64,000 nucleotides of DNA, from the NCBI GenBank assembly GCA_014656495.1, contig BNCN01000003.1, positions 124,001-188,000 of the forward strand, in the 5' to 3' direction. Of this stretch, positions 48,711 to 57,164 are shown in pieces. The translations under genes were made by a program, and so were the position numbers. The DNA comes from Comamonas sp. KCTC 72670 (lineage in GTDB: Bacteria > Myxococcota > Myxococcia > Myxococcales > Myxococcaceae). The notes beneath the pieces are model-generated. The model was not told the origin of the DNA. It worked only from the letters and a program-made list of their open reading frames with translations, and searched no databases. Position 1 is the first letter of the stretch, and the number at the start of each line of letters is the position of its first letter.

Positions 48711-50672
48711 ATGAAACGATTCCCACTCGCATGTCTCGTCACCGCGCTGGTCAGCGGCGCCCCCACGGCGCTGGCCGCGGAGCCGGTGTGCCAGCAGGCC
48801 GCCCCGTCATCTGAATCCCAGCGGGCCACCAAGGTCGGCGAGGACGTCTTCCGCCGCTTCGAGTCGGCGCATCCCTACGCCACCACGCGGATTCGCGCCT
48901 CGGAAGGGCCGGTCCACACGGACGTCATCACCCACCCCGGCGCGGCCTACATCGCGCCGCACTTCGAGCGCCTCGACCTGGAGGCCGGTGACTTCGTGGT
49001 GGTGCGCTCACCGGACGGCACGCGCGCCTGGAAGTACGACAACACGCACCCCGGCGCCCGGAGCGGCTTCTGGGCCATCCACATCCCGGGTGAGACGGCC
49101 ATCATCGAGCTGCACAGCCGGGACAGCGTCAACCGCCGCGGCATCCTCAACAAGCACGGCTACTCCATCGACCGCTTCGCCCGCGGCTACTCCAACGAGG
49201 AGATGGGCCTGTCCGATGACAAGGCGCTGTGCGGCGCGGACGACACCCAGTGGGCGCCCTGCTACGCCTCCAGCGAGCCCACCATCTACGGCCGCTCCCG
49301 TCCCGTGGCGCGCCTGCTCATCAATGGCTCTGGCGCCTGCACCGGTTGGCTCGTGGGCAGCGAAGGCCACCTGATGACCAATCAGCACTGCGTCGGCTCG
49401 GCCAGCGAGGCGCTGAACACCAGCTATGAGTTCATGGCGGAAGGCGCCAGCTGTTCCACCAGCTGCGCGAGCTGGTTCGGCTGCCCGGGCAATGTCATCG
49501 CGGGCGGCACGCTGGTGAAGGTGGACGCGCCGCGCGACTACGCGCTCATCCGGCTGTCGCAGAACCCGGTCAACACCTACGGCTATCTGCAGCTGCGCAC
49601 GTCCGGCGCCGTGGTGAACGAGCGCATCTTCCTGCCGCAGCACCCGGCGGGCCACGGCAAGAAGATCGCCGTGCGCTCCTCGCATGCGCAGGACCAGTCC
49701 GGCTTCGCGGAGATCTTCAACCTCAACGCGCCGGCGTGCCAGGCCGGTGGCCCCAACGACGTGGGCTACTACGCGGACACGCAGGGCGGCTCGTCCGGCT
49801 CGCCCGTCATCGGCCACGCGGACAACCTGGTGGTGGCGCTGCACCACTGCGCCAACTGCCCCAACCGCGGCGTCCCCATCCAGTCCGTCATCAGCCACCT
49901 GGGCGCGGACCTGCCCCAGTGCGCGCTGCCCGCCGCCGGCTGCCCGGACACGAACGGCAACGGTGAGCCGCCCCCGCCCCCGCCGCCGCCTCCTCCGCCC
50001 CCGCCGGCGCCGCCCAGCAACCCGTTCCCCTACGACGCCACCAACACCAACAGCGCCCAGCAGAACACCACCAGCTACACCCTCGCGCTGACGGCGGGCC
50101 AGCAGCTCACCATCGCCACCTGCGGCCTCACGGGCGCCACCTTCACCGGGGACACGTACCTGCGCCTGCGTGACGTCCAGGGCGCCCAGGTCGCGTTCAA
50201 CGATGACGCCTGCAACGGCCGCGGCTCCAGCATCAGCTACACCGTGCCGGCCAGCGGCGACTACGTCATTCACGCGGGCTGCTTCTCCAGCGGGGCCTGC
50301 TCCGGCCGGGTCGCCTGGACCACCTCTGGCGGCACCTCGGATCCCGGCCCGACCAGCGGCAGCTTCTCCTTCCAGGCCAGCAGCACCAACAGCGCGCAGC
50401 AAGGCACCGTCAACCGCGACGTCCCCATCGCCGCGGGGCGGAGCATCACCGTGGCCACCTGCGGGGTGACGGGCGCCAGCTACACGGGGGACACCTACCT
50501 CCGGCTCTTCAACGGCGCCTCGCAGGCGGCCGTCAACGATGACGCGTGCGGCAGCGACAACCGGGGCTCCAGCCTGACGTACACCGCGCCCACGGCCACC
50601 ACCCTGCAGATTCGCGCCGGCTGCTACAGCAACACCACGTGCTCCGGCACGGTGGTGTGGAACATCCAGTAG
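48711..50672 (+). CDS. Secreted trypsin-like serine protease with two C-terminal prepeptidase domains
   Basis: 653 residues: signal peptide to about Ala22, an unassigned N-terminal pro-domain (residues 25-190) and an S1 family catalytic domain. The triad is His226 (LMTNQHCVGS), Asp276 (APRDYALIRL) and Ser362 in GGSSGSPVIG, the lysyl-endopeptidase-like signature. A 13-Pro run then joins two copies of a PPC-type beta domain (each with FTGDTYLRLRDVQGAQVAFNDDAC-like strands, residues 450-550 and 560-653) that often help export or substrate contact. AGGAG precedes the ATG. It probably digests external or prey protein. Confidence 0.93.
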   Translation: MKRFPLACLVTALVSGAPTALAAEPVCQQAAPSSESQRATKVGEDVFRRFESAHPYATTRIRASEGPVHTDVITHPGAAYIAPHFERLDLEAGDFVVVRSPDGTRAWKYDNTHPGARSGFWAIHIPGETAIIELHSRDSVNRRGILNKHGYSIDRFARGYSNEEMGLSDDKALCGADDTQWAPCYASSEPTIYGRSRPVARLLINGSGACTGWLVGSEGHLMTNQHCVGSASEALNTSYEFMAEGASCSTSCASWFGCPGNVIAGGTLVKVDAPRDYALIRLSQNPVNTYGYLQLRTSGAVVNERIFLPQHPAGHGKKIAVRSSHAQDQSGFAEIFNLNAPACQAGGPNDVGYYADTQGGSSGSPVIGHADNLVVALHHCANCPNRGVPIQSVISHLGADLPQCALPAAGCPDTNGNGEPPPPPPPPPPPPPAPPSNPFPYDATNTNSAQQNTTSYTLALTAGQQLTIATCGLTGATFTGDTYLRLRDVQGAQVAFNDDACNGRGSSISYTVPASGDYVIHAGCFSSGACSGRVAWTTSGGTSDPGPTSGSFSFQASSTNSAQQGTVNRDVPIAAGRSITVATCGVTGASYTGDTYLRLFNGASQAAVNDDACGSDNRGSSLTYTAPTATTLQIRAGCYSNTTCSGTVVWNIQ

Positions 50673-50700
50673 CGCTTCGACGCGGACGTGAGCACCCGGG

Positions 50701-50732
50701 CCCGGGCCGTGGCGGAATCCACGGTCCGGGCT
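50701..50732. terminator. Terminator between protease and sugar-transferase genes
   Basis: Near-perfect 13-bp stem GCCCGGGCCGTGG / CCACGGTCCGGGC (one mismatch) with a 6-nt loop, in the 67-bp convergent gap. It can serve both genes. Confidence 0.65.
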
Positions 50733-50739
50733 CGCGGCG

Positions 50740-52134
50740 TCAGTAGGCGTTCTTCGACAGGAAGCCGCCCAGCGCAGTGCGGACGAGGATCTTCAGGTCC
50801 ATCAGCAGCGACCAGTTCTCGATGTAGTACAGGTCGTACTCGATGCGCTTCTCGATGCACGTCTGCCCGCGCAGGCCGTTGATTTGAGCCCAGCCGGTGA
50901 TGCCCGCCTTCACCTTGTGCCGCAGGTGGTAGCGCGGAATCTGCCGCTTGAACTCCTCGATGAAGACCGGGCGCTCGGGGCGCGGCCCCACCAGGCTCAT
51001 GTCGCCGCGCAGGACGTTGAAGAACTGAGGGAGCTCGTCCAGCGAGTACTTGCGCAGGAAGGTGCCAATCACCGTGCGGCGCGGGTCGTCCTTCCGGGCC
51101 ATCATCGCCCCGCTGTGCTCGGCGTCGATGCGCATGGTGCGGAACTTGAGGATGGGGAAGGTGCGCCCATCCATGCCCATGCGCTCCTGCCGGTACAGCA
51201 TGGGCCCGCGGCTGGTGAGGCGGACCGCCAGCGCGGTGGCCAGCATGAGCGGCGCCGTGACGAGGATGGCCAGCAGCGAAAAACTGATGTCGAAGGCCCG
51301 CTTCGCCACGCGGCTCCAGCCCTCCATCGGGTCGCCCTGGAGGCGGATGATGGGCAGGCCGCCGAACTCCTCCAGGCCGCCGTAGAGGGTGATGTACTGG
51401 TACAGGTCCGGCACCACGCGGACGTCCACGGTGCGCAGGGCCAGCGTGTCCATCAGCCCCTTCACGCGCGCGTGTCCTTCCAGCGGCAGCGCGAGGATGA
51501 CCTGGTCCACGGGCTCGGCGTCCAGCACCGCGTTCACCTGGTCCACGTGCCCGATGACGCGCACGCCGCCCACGTACTGGCCCACCTTCTCATGGCGCAG
51601 CGTGAGCACGCCCGTCACCCGGAAGCCCAGCTCCCGGTGGTGCTCCACCGTCTCGATGACCCGCTGCCCCAAATCCCCCGCGCCGATGACGAGGATGGAC
51701 TTGAGGTTGTGGCCCCGGCGGCGGATCTCACTCAGGACGTAGCGGAACACCAGCCGGCTGCACGTCACCAGCGCGAAGGCGTAGACGATGAAGATGACCA
51801 GCGTGAGACGCGAGTACCGCTCCCGCACGAAGTACGTCACCGCCACCAGGATGAGCGCCGCGGTGATGGTCGACTTGAAGACCTCGAAGACCTCACCCGT
51901 GTTCGTCCGCGAGCGGTTGGTGCCGTACAGGCGCGACTGATGGAACGTCACCGGGAAGATGACCAGCACCATCAGCAGCGAGAAGAACGAGTCACTCCAG
52001 GGCGGAATCCCCTCCGTGACGGGGACGATGCCGGAGAACCGCGTGGCGTACGCGAGCACGAACGCCAGCGCGAGCATCCCCATGTCGGCGACGACCTTGA
52101 TCGATGTGTAGAAGCGCTGGAGACGACTGAACAC
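50740..52134 (-). CDS. Undecaprenyl-phosphate sugar phosphotransferase (polysaccharide initiation)
   Basis: 464 residues of the polyisoprenyl-phosphate hexose-1-phosphate transferase family: N-terminal membrane helices, a CoA-binding-like middle domain (LKSILVIGAGDLGQRVIETVEHH), and the catalytic C-terminal half with KRAFDISFSLLAILVTAPLML, YRQERMGMDGRTFPILKFRTM, KYSLDELPQFFNVLRGDMSLVGPRPERP and AGITGWAQINGLRGQT. It transfers the first sugar phosphate to the lipid carrier for exopolysaccharide or O-antigen. Myxococcus xanthus has several (EpsZ, ExoE, WbaP types); this one cannot be assigned. GTG start at 52134 with AGGAG 8 nt upstream. Confidence 0.94.
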   Translation of the reverse strand: MFSRLQRFYTSIKVVADMGMLALAFVLAYATRFSGIVPVTEGIPPWSDSFFSLLMVLVIFPVTFHQSRLYGTNRSRTNTGEVFEVFKSTITAALILVAVTYFVRERYSRLTLVIFIVYAFALVTCSRLVFRYVLSEIRRRGHNLKSILVIGAGDLGQRVIETVEHHRELGFRVTGVLTLRHEKVGQYVGGVRVIGHVDQVNAVLDAEPVDQVILALPLEGHARVKGLMDTLALRTVDVRVVPDLYQYITLYGGLEEFGGLPIIRLQGDPMEGWSRVAKRAFDISFSLLAILVTAPLMLATALAVRLTSRGPMLYRQERMGMDGRTFPILKFRTMRIDAEHSGAMMARKDDPRRTVIGTFLRKYSLDELPQFFNVLRGDMSLVGPRPERPVFIEEFKRQIPRYHLRHKVKAGITGWAQINGLRGQTCIEKRIEYDLYYIENWSLLMDLKILVRTALGGFLSKNAY

Positions 52135-52201
52135 CGCGGTACTCCTGTAGCGTGATCAACGGGTGGCCACCCCGGTGCAAGACTCGCGCCCTCAGTCTGC
52201 G

Positions 52202-52211
52202 GACACGTGTC
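52202..52211. promoter_or_regulatory. 10-bp palindrome upstream of the sugar phosphotransferase
   Basis: GACACGTGTC, a perfect palindrome 68 bp before the start codon of the minus-strand gene and 33 bp from a longer 18-bp palindrome. It could be a regulator half-site; such short GC-containing palindromes also occur by chance. Confidence 0.3.
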
Positions 52212-52244
52212 TTGCCCAACACCGTTTGACGGCCGCGGTTGCTA

Positions 52245-52262
52245 TCACGAAAACTTTCGTGA
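52245..52262. promoter_or_regulatory. 18-bp palindromic operator candidate
   Basis: TCACGAAAACTTTCGTGA: arms TCACGAAA / TTTCGTGA are perfect with a 2-nt centre. It is AT-richer than its surroundings and lies 111 bp upstream of the sugar phosphotransferase start, where a promoter would be expected, and 91 bp beyond the stop of the glycosyltransferase behind it. A dimeric helix-turn-helix regulator is the likely reader. Confidence 0.5.
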
Positions 52263-52352
52263 AAACAATGGGTTGGGACTGCCCCTCCCTCTCAGGCAGG
52301 GGCCCTGCCGCCGCGTTGCCCACGAAAGACAGAGACAGGAGTGACAGCGGAG

Positions 52353-53498
52353 TCACAGTCCCGGGCGAGACGCCGCGGATTCTGGCAACACCCCTCGGAC
52401 GAGCTGCTCCATCTCGTGGAGCATGGCGCGTTGAAACGCCGCGCGGCTGAAGCGCTCCGCCTGGGCCCGCGCGGCGTCCGGACGGAAGCTGGCTTCCCAG
52501 ACATCGAAGCGGCGCACGGCGGCGGCGAGCGACGACGGCGTCTGTTCAGAAAAGAAAAGTCCAGTGCGCTCGGTCACCGTCTCGAGCGCGCCGCCCTTCC
52601 CGTACGCGATGACGGGGCGCCCCGTGGCTTGTGACTCCAAGGGGGTGATGCCGAAGTCCTCCTCGGGCGTGAAGATGAGCGCGCGCGCGTCCCGGTACAG
52701 CGCGGGCAGGGCCTCGTCCGACACGTTGCCGAGGAACCGGATGTTTTCAGGCAGGCGCTGGGCACCCAGGCGGGACGCCTCCTGCCCCGTCCCCACCACC
52801 CAGAGGGGGGCGTCGAGCTCGCGGAAGGCGTCCAGCGCGATGTCCAATCGCTTGTACGGGGCGAAGGCGCCCAGCCAGAGGAAGTAGCCCCCCTGCCCGC
52901 CGCCCGCCAGCGGCACCTGGGCGAAGCGCTCCAACGACACGGGCGGGTGGATGACGGCGGCCTCGCGGCCCCAGAAGCGCCGCACCTTCGAGGCGATGTG
53001 CCGGCTGTTGGCGATGAACCGCGTCACGCCCGCGGCCGTCTTGCGGTCCCACCGGCGCAGCCAGGGCCGGACGGCGTGCGCCGCGGCGCGCACGGGGAGG
53101 CGCGCGCGCCCGGGGCCGAAGTAGTCGTCGAACAAGTCCCACATGTAACGCATGGGCGCGTGCACGTAGCTCAGGTGCGGCGTGCCCGGCGGCGTGCGCA
53201 GGCCCTTGGCCACGCAGTGACTGGACGACAGGACCAGGTCGTAGCGGCCCTGGAGCTGGAGCGCCTCGATGGCGCTCGGCATCAGCGGCAGGAAGTGCCG
53301 GTAGCGCGCGTGGATGCCGGGGATGTGCTGGAGGAAGGACGTGTGGATGCGGCGCGACTCGATGGCCGGCGACTGGGAGCCCGGCTTGTGGACGAGCGTG
53401 TAGATGTCCGCATCCGGAAGCACCTCGCAGAGCGCGTCGAGGACACGCTCTCCCCCGCGGTGGGTGACGAGCCAATCGTGGACCAGGGCGACCTTCAC
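52353..53498 (-). CDS. Glycosyltransferase family 4
   Basis: 381 residues of GT-B fold. N-terminal Rossmann domain starts VKVALVHDWLVTHRGGERVLDALCEVLPDADIYTL, and the donor-site half holds FLWLGAFAPYKRLDIALDAF, NIRFLGNVSDEALPALYRDARALIFTPEEDFGITPLESQATGRPVIAYGKGGALETV with the E-x7-E type Glu pair. It adds a sugar to a lipid-linked or polymer acceptor in surface polysaccharide synthesis. The GTG at 53498 begins right at the first strand; an in-frame start at 53582 would only add a low-quality leader. Divergent from the next glycosyltransferase. Confidence 0.93.
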   Translation of the reverse strand: MKVALVHDWLVTHRGGERVLDALCEVLPDADIYTLVHKPGSQSPAIESRRIHTSFLQHIPGIHARYRHFLPLMPSAIEALQLQGRYDLVLSSSHCVAKGLRTPPGTPHLSYVHAPMRYMWDLFDDYFGPGRARLPVRAAAHAVRPWLRRWDRKTAAGVTRFIANSRHIASKVRRFWGREAAVIHPPVSLERFAQVPLAGGGQGGYFLWLGAFAPYKRLDIALDAFRELDAPLWVVGTGQEASRLGAQRLPENIRFLGNVSDEALPALYRDARALIFTPEEDFGITPLESQATGRPVIAYGKGGALETVTERTGLFFSEQTPSSLAAAVRRFDVWEASFRPDAARAQAERFSRAAFQRAMLHEMEQLVRGVLPESAASRPGL

Positions 53499-53584
53499 GG
53501 CGGCGCTTCTAACACCCACTCCACGCGCCGCGGCAACCGTCGTCTGGGCGAAGCGCGCCCGCCCGGTCCCCATGGAGGCCACGC

Positions 53585-54709
53585 GTGTGGTACGCGGTGG
53601 CCGTGGCTCACGTCCTCCTCGACCTGCGCATGGTGCGCGGCCGGCTGCATGGGATTGCCCGTTACGCCCTGGAGCTGGCGCGGCGGATGCCCGCGCTCGC
53701 CCCCGATTTGCGCTTCTCCGCCCTGGTGCCGCCCGAGGGGCTCCCCCCGGACCTGGGCGCGCTCACGCCGCGCATGCCGCTGCACCGCGCGCTGGCGCGG
53801 TTTCTGTCGCCCCTTGAACAGCCGGCGCTCACGGCGGACCTCGTCCGGCTGGCCCCGGACGCGTTCCACGCCACGTCGTTCTCCCTGCCCCTCTTCTGGA
53901 GCGGGCGCCTGGTCGCCACGCTCCATGACGCCAACCACCTGGCCCTCGCGGACCAGTACTCCCCCGCGCAGGCGCTCTACTACCGCGCGGTGGTGGGGCC
54001 TCGCGCGCGGCGGGCCACGGCGCTCATCACCGTGTCCGAGTTCTCGCGCGATGAACTCGCCCGGTACCTGGGCCTGTCACCCTACCGGCTCCAGGTGATT
54101 CACAACGGCGTGGAGGCCCGCTTCCAGCCGCCCACGCAGGCCGAGGCCTCCGCGTTCCGGGCCCGCCACGAGCTGCCGTCGCGCTACGTGGCCGCGGTGG
54201 GCAACGCGAAGCGGTTCAAGAACCTGGGGCTGCTCAAGGACGTCGCCGCGGACCTCCCCGTGCCCGTGGTGCTGCTGGCGGGCAAGGGCGCGGTGGCGCA
54301 CGAGCTGGGGCTGCACGAGAACGTACTCGACCTGGAGGAGCTGCCCGAGGACGAGATGCCGGTGTTCTACGGCGCGGCGTCGGCGCTGCTGCTGCCGTCC
54401 CGGTACGAGGGCTTCGGGCTCCCCGCGCTGGAGGCCATGGCCGCGGGCTGCCCGGTGCTGGCGTCGGACACCTCCGCCCTGCCCGAGGTGGTGGGCAACG
54501 CGGCGCTGAAGCTGTCCCCGGATGACGCGCCGGCCTGGCGGGACGCGGCGCTGCGCGTGCTTCGGGACGACGTGCTTCGCCGGGAGCTGGTGGAGCTCGG
54601 CCGGGAGCGCGTGGCGCACTTCACCTGGGATGACTGCGCCCGCCGCACGCTCGCCGTGTACCGGCGGGCCTTGGAGGCACCTTCGCCGGGGGGCGCGCGC
54701 GGCGGCTAG
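53585..54709 (+). CDS. Glycosyltransferase family 1/4 (mannosyl-type)
   Basis: 374 residues, GT-B fold. N-terminal part: [33 protein letters not shown]; acceptor side [40 protein letters not shown] and [33 protein letters not shown]; donor side [80 protein letters not shown] with the nucleotide-sugar Glu. A GGAGG at 53574-53578 is 6 nt before the GTG at 53585. It is convergent (9-bp gap) with the O-antigen ligase and divergent from another glycosyltransferase: part of a polysaccharide region. Confidence 0.93.
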   Translation: [374 protein letters not shown]

Positions 54710-54718
54710 CGGCCCCGC

Positions 54719-56047
54719 TCAGGACGTGGCGCCGGGCGACCCCTTCGGGAGCACCACGAAGGACTCACGCACCGCCCGGCCCCGGAGGACGTTGCTGCCC
54801 TCGCACAGGCCCAGCCCCCAGACGAACGAGAAGGACAGGTACACGCTGGAGTGGAAGGGCAGGTAGTGCACCATGGCCAGGACGTGGAAGCCCACCCACG
54901 ACAACAGCGCGCCGGTGGCCGCGAGCGAGCCCTGGCGGTAACGGCGGATGAGCGCCTTCGCGAGCAGCACGTGGACCCCCAACGTCAGCAGCAGGCCCAC
55001 CAGCCCCGTCTCCGCCCAGACGGTCAGCCAGAGGTTGTGGGAGTCGGTGGCGAGCAGGTCGGTGATGCCCGTCTCGTCCTGCGTGGCCAGCGCCGCGGGC
55101 TTGTGGTTTCCGAACCCGACGCCCGTGAGCGGGAAGTCACACACCAGGCTCCAGCCCACGGACATGGCGTGCTCGCGCTCGCCGCCGTAGATGTTGCCCA
55201 GGGCCTTCTCCATGCGCGCGCGCCAGGCGGGCGTCAGGGACACCACCGCCACCAGCGCGATGACCAGCGCCAGGCCCATGCGCCGCGCGGCCCCCTGCAC
55301 CAGCAGCAACAACGCCAGCACGCTGACCAGCAACGCCGCGCCCAGCGCCGCGCGCGCGAAGGCGTTGTAGATGGACACGAGCATCCCCATCACCACGACG
55401 CCCGCGAGCACGCGCCGCCGCGCCAGCGCCACGCCGCCCAGCACCGCCAGCGTGGGCCCCAGCGCCGCGATGGCGCCATGCGCGAAGCGCAGCCGGTGCG
55501 AGAAGAAGCCGCCCGCCGCGTAGCGTGGTGACTCCTCCGTGCCGAAGTTCTCGTGCAGCCGGCCCAGGTTGAGCTTGAGGAAGGCCGGCAGCTCCATCGA
55601 CCAGCGCACGCGGTTCTGGAACACCCCCAGCAGCGCGGCCAGGAGCCAGCCTCCCGCCAGGACACCCGCGAGGAGCAGCCACGGCACCCCCGCGGCGCCC
55701 AGCGTGGCCGCCGCCGGCCCCGCCAGCGCGTCCAGCACCTGGCCATACCGCGCTCCCCGGGGCCAGCCATCCGATGCGCCCGTCAGCAACGCCACCGCGG
55801 GCGACGCCACCTGCCACGCGCACAGGGCCACGCTGGCCACCCCGTATGCGCGCACGTCCCGCGCCAGGCGGAGCCTGCCGAGCGCCAGCAGCACCACCGC
55901 CAGCAGCACCGCCGCCCCCGTCGCCACCTGGAGGACGACCTCCGCCAGCACGAGCCCCACGGTCCACAGCACCAGCACGCCCGTGACAGCGCGGCGCCAG
56001 CGCAGGTCCAGCGGAAGCTCGGACGCGGTTTCCATGAGCGCGGACAC
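54719..56047 (-). CDS. O-antigen ligase/polymerase family membrane protein
   Basis: 442 residues with about 10-12 membrane helices and a large periplasmic loop (residues 180-320) of the Wzy/WaaL type: HENFGTEESPRYAAGGFFSHRLRFAHGAIAALGP then YGGEREHAMSVGWSLVCDFPLTGVGFGNHKPAALATQDETGITDLLATDSHNLWLTVWAETGLVG. The HNLWL and TGVGFGN motifs are typical of the catalytic loops. It polymerises or attaches polysaccharide to lipid A core on the outer face of the inner membrane. GTG at 56047 starts 1 bp past the lptG end; ATG at 56035 is an alternative. Tail gene of the pur/lpt run. Confidence 0.88.
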   Translation of the reverse strand: MSALMETASELPLDLRWRRAVTGVLVLWTVGLVLAEVVLQVATGAAVLLAVVLLALGRLRLARDVRAYGVASVALCAWQVASPAVALLTGASDGWPRGARYGQVLDALAGPAAATLGAAGVPWLLLAGVLAGGWLLAALLGVFQNRVRWSMELPAFLKLNLGRLHENFGTEESPRYAAGGFFSHRLRFAHGAIAALGPTLAVLGGVALARRRVLAGVVVMGMLVSIYNAFARAALGAALLVSVLALLLLVQGAARRMGLALVIALVAVVSLTPAWRARMEKALGNIYGGEREHAMSVGWSLVCDFPLTGVGFGNHKPAALATQDETGITDLLATDSHNLWLTVWAETGLVGLLLTLGVHVLLAKALIRRYRQGSLAATGALLSWVGFHVLAMVHYLPFHSSVYLSFSFVWGLGLCEGSNVLRGRAVRESFVVLPKGSPGATS

Positions 56048-56048
56048 G

Positions 56049-57164
56049 CTACCTCACCAGCAGCCCGCGCCGCGGCAGAGGCAGGCGTCCCTCCCGGTGC
56101 AGCCACACCGCGCCGGCGATGAGGGACAGCAACACGGTGGGCGTCCAGGCCGCCACCACCGGAGACAGCCGCTCCGTGAGCACCATGGTGCGGCACACCA
56201 TCATCAGGCCCCACATGGCCACGGCGGTCAGCAGGCCTTCCATGATGGCCGCGGTCAGGTGTCCCCGCCGGTTGGAGCGCAAGGCGAGCCCCACCCCCAA
56301 GAGCGCCGCGGGGAAGGCCGCCATGGGGTAGGCGAAGCGGTTGTGCAGCGCCAGCTCGAACTGCTTCGTCGCCAGGCCCACGTCCCGGCGCGCGGCAATC
56401 TGCTCCCGCAGCTCGGAGGCGCGCATCTGCTCCGGCCGGCCCGGGCGGATGCGGAAGGCAGTGACGGCCACGCCCAGGTCGTACTCGGCCTCGGGGAGCT
56501 GCCGCACCGTCGTCTTCCCCTCCCCGTCGAAGGTCCGCTCCACCACGTCCGTCAGCCGCCAGCGCATGCCCTCCACCGGGAACATGCCGGACGCGTCCAG
56601 GCGCCGCCGCAGGTCGAACGACTCCGTCACGGTGAAGACGGACACGTCCTGGAAGCCCTCCTGCGCGCCGCCGCCCCGGAGGAAGAAGATGTTGTCCCCG
56701 CGCCGGAACCACTGCTTGGGCGTGTAGTAGAAGCGCCAGTCGCCCCACTTGTTGAAGCGCTGGGTGGTGATTTCATCCACGCGCCGGCCCGCGTAGGTGG
56801 CCACGTGTTCGTCGAACACGACCAGCCCCACGCACGCGGCGAAGGAGGCCAGCAGGATGGGCAGGTACAGCGCGGACGGGCCGAACGTGAGGGCCCGGAT
56901 GGCCGTCACCTCGCCCTGCTTGCGCAGCGCCGACACCGTGGTGCCCGCCGCCAGCAGCAGCGCCGCCGGCCCCAGCTGCTGCACGGACATCATCGCCTTG
57001 TAGAAGTAGAGTTCCGCCGCGGCCAGCACCCAGCCGGGTCCGGAGTACAGCTTGGCGCGGTCCACGAAGTCCACCACCACGAAGACGAGCACCAGGCCCG
57101 TGAGGATGCCCAGCGCGTAGCGCACGTACGTGCCCAGCACGTAGCTGAAGAGCGTGGCCCTCAC
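56049..57164 (-). CDS. lptG: LPS export permease, LptG-type
   Basis: 371 residues: LptF/LptG family with six membrane helices in two sets (FSYVLGTYVRYALGILTGLVLVFVVVDFVD; HLTAAIMEGLLTAVAMWGLMMVCRTMVL) and a periplasmic beta-jellyroll between (VFTVTESFDLRRRLDASGMFPVEGMRWRLTDVVERTFDGEGK). With LptF and LptB it extracts LPS from the inner membrane. The GTG at 57164 overlaps the lptF stop (GTGA) and decides the start. It is named LptG by position after lptF; which of the two permeases is which cannot be fixed from sequence alone. The next gene is an O-antigen ligase. Confidence 0.9.
   Translation of the reverse strand: MRATLFSYVLGTYVRYALGILTGLVLVFVVVDFVDRAKLYSGPGWVLAAAELYFYKAMMSVQQLGPAALLLAAGTTVSALRKQGEVTAIRALTFGPSALYLPILLASFAACVGLVVFDEHVATYAGRRVDEITTQRFNKWGDWRFYYTPKQWFRRGDNIFFLRGGGAQEGFQDVSVFTVTESFDLRRRLDASGMFPVEGMRWRLTDVVERTFDGEGKTTVRQLPEAEYDLGVAVTAFRIRPGRPEQMRASELREQIAARRDVGLATKQFELALHNRFAYPMAAFPAALLGVGLALRSNRRGHLTAAIMEGLLTAVAMWGLMMVCRTMVLTERLSPVVAAWTPTVLLSLIAGAVWLHREGRLPLPRRGLLVR

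Noticed and set aside
49970-50020. Frameshift at the 13-Pro run of the protease
   Set aside because: The reading frame continues into two good PPC domains, so the run is a true linker.
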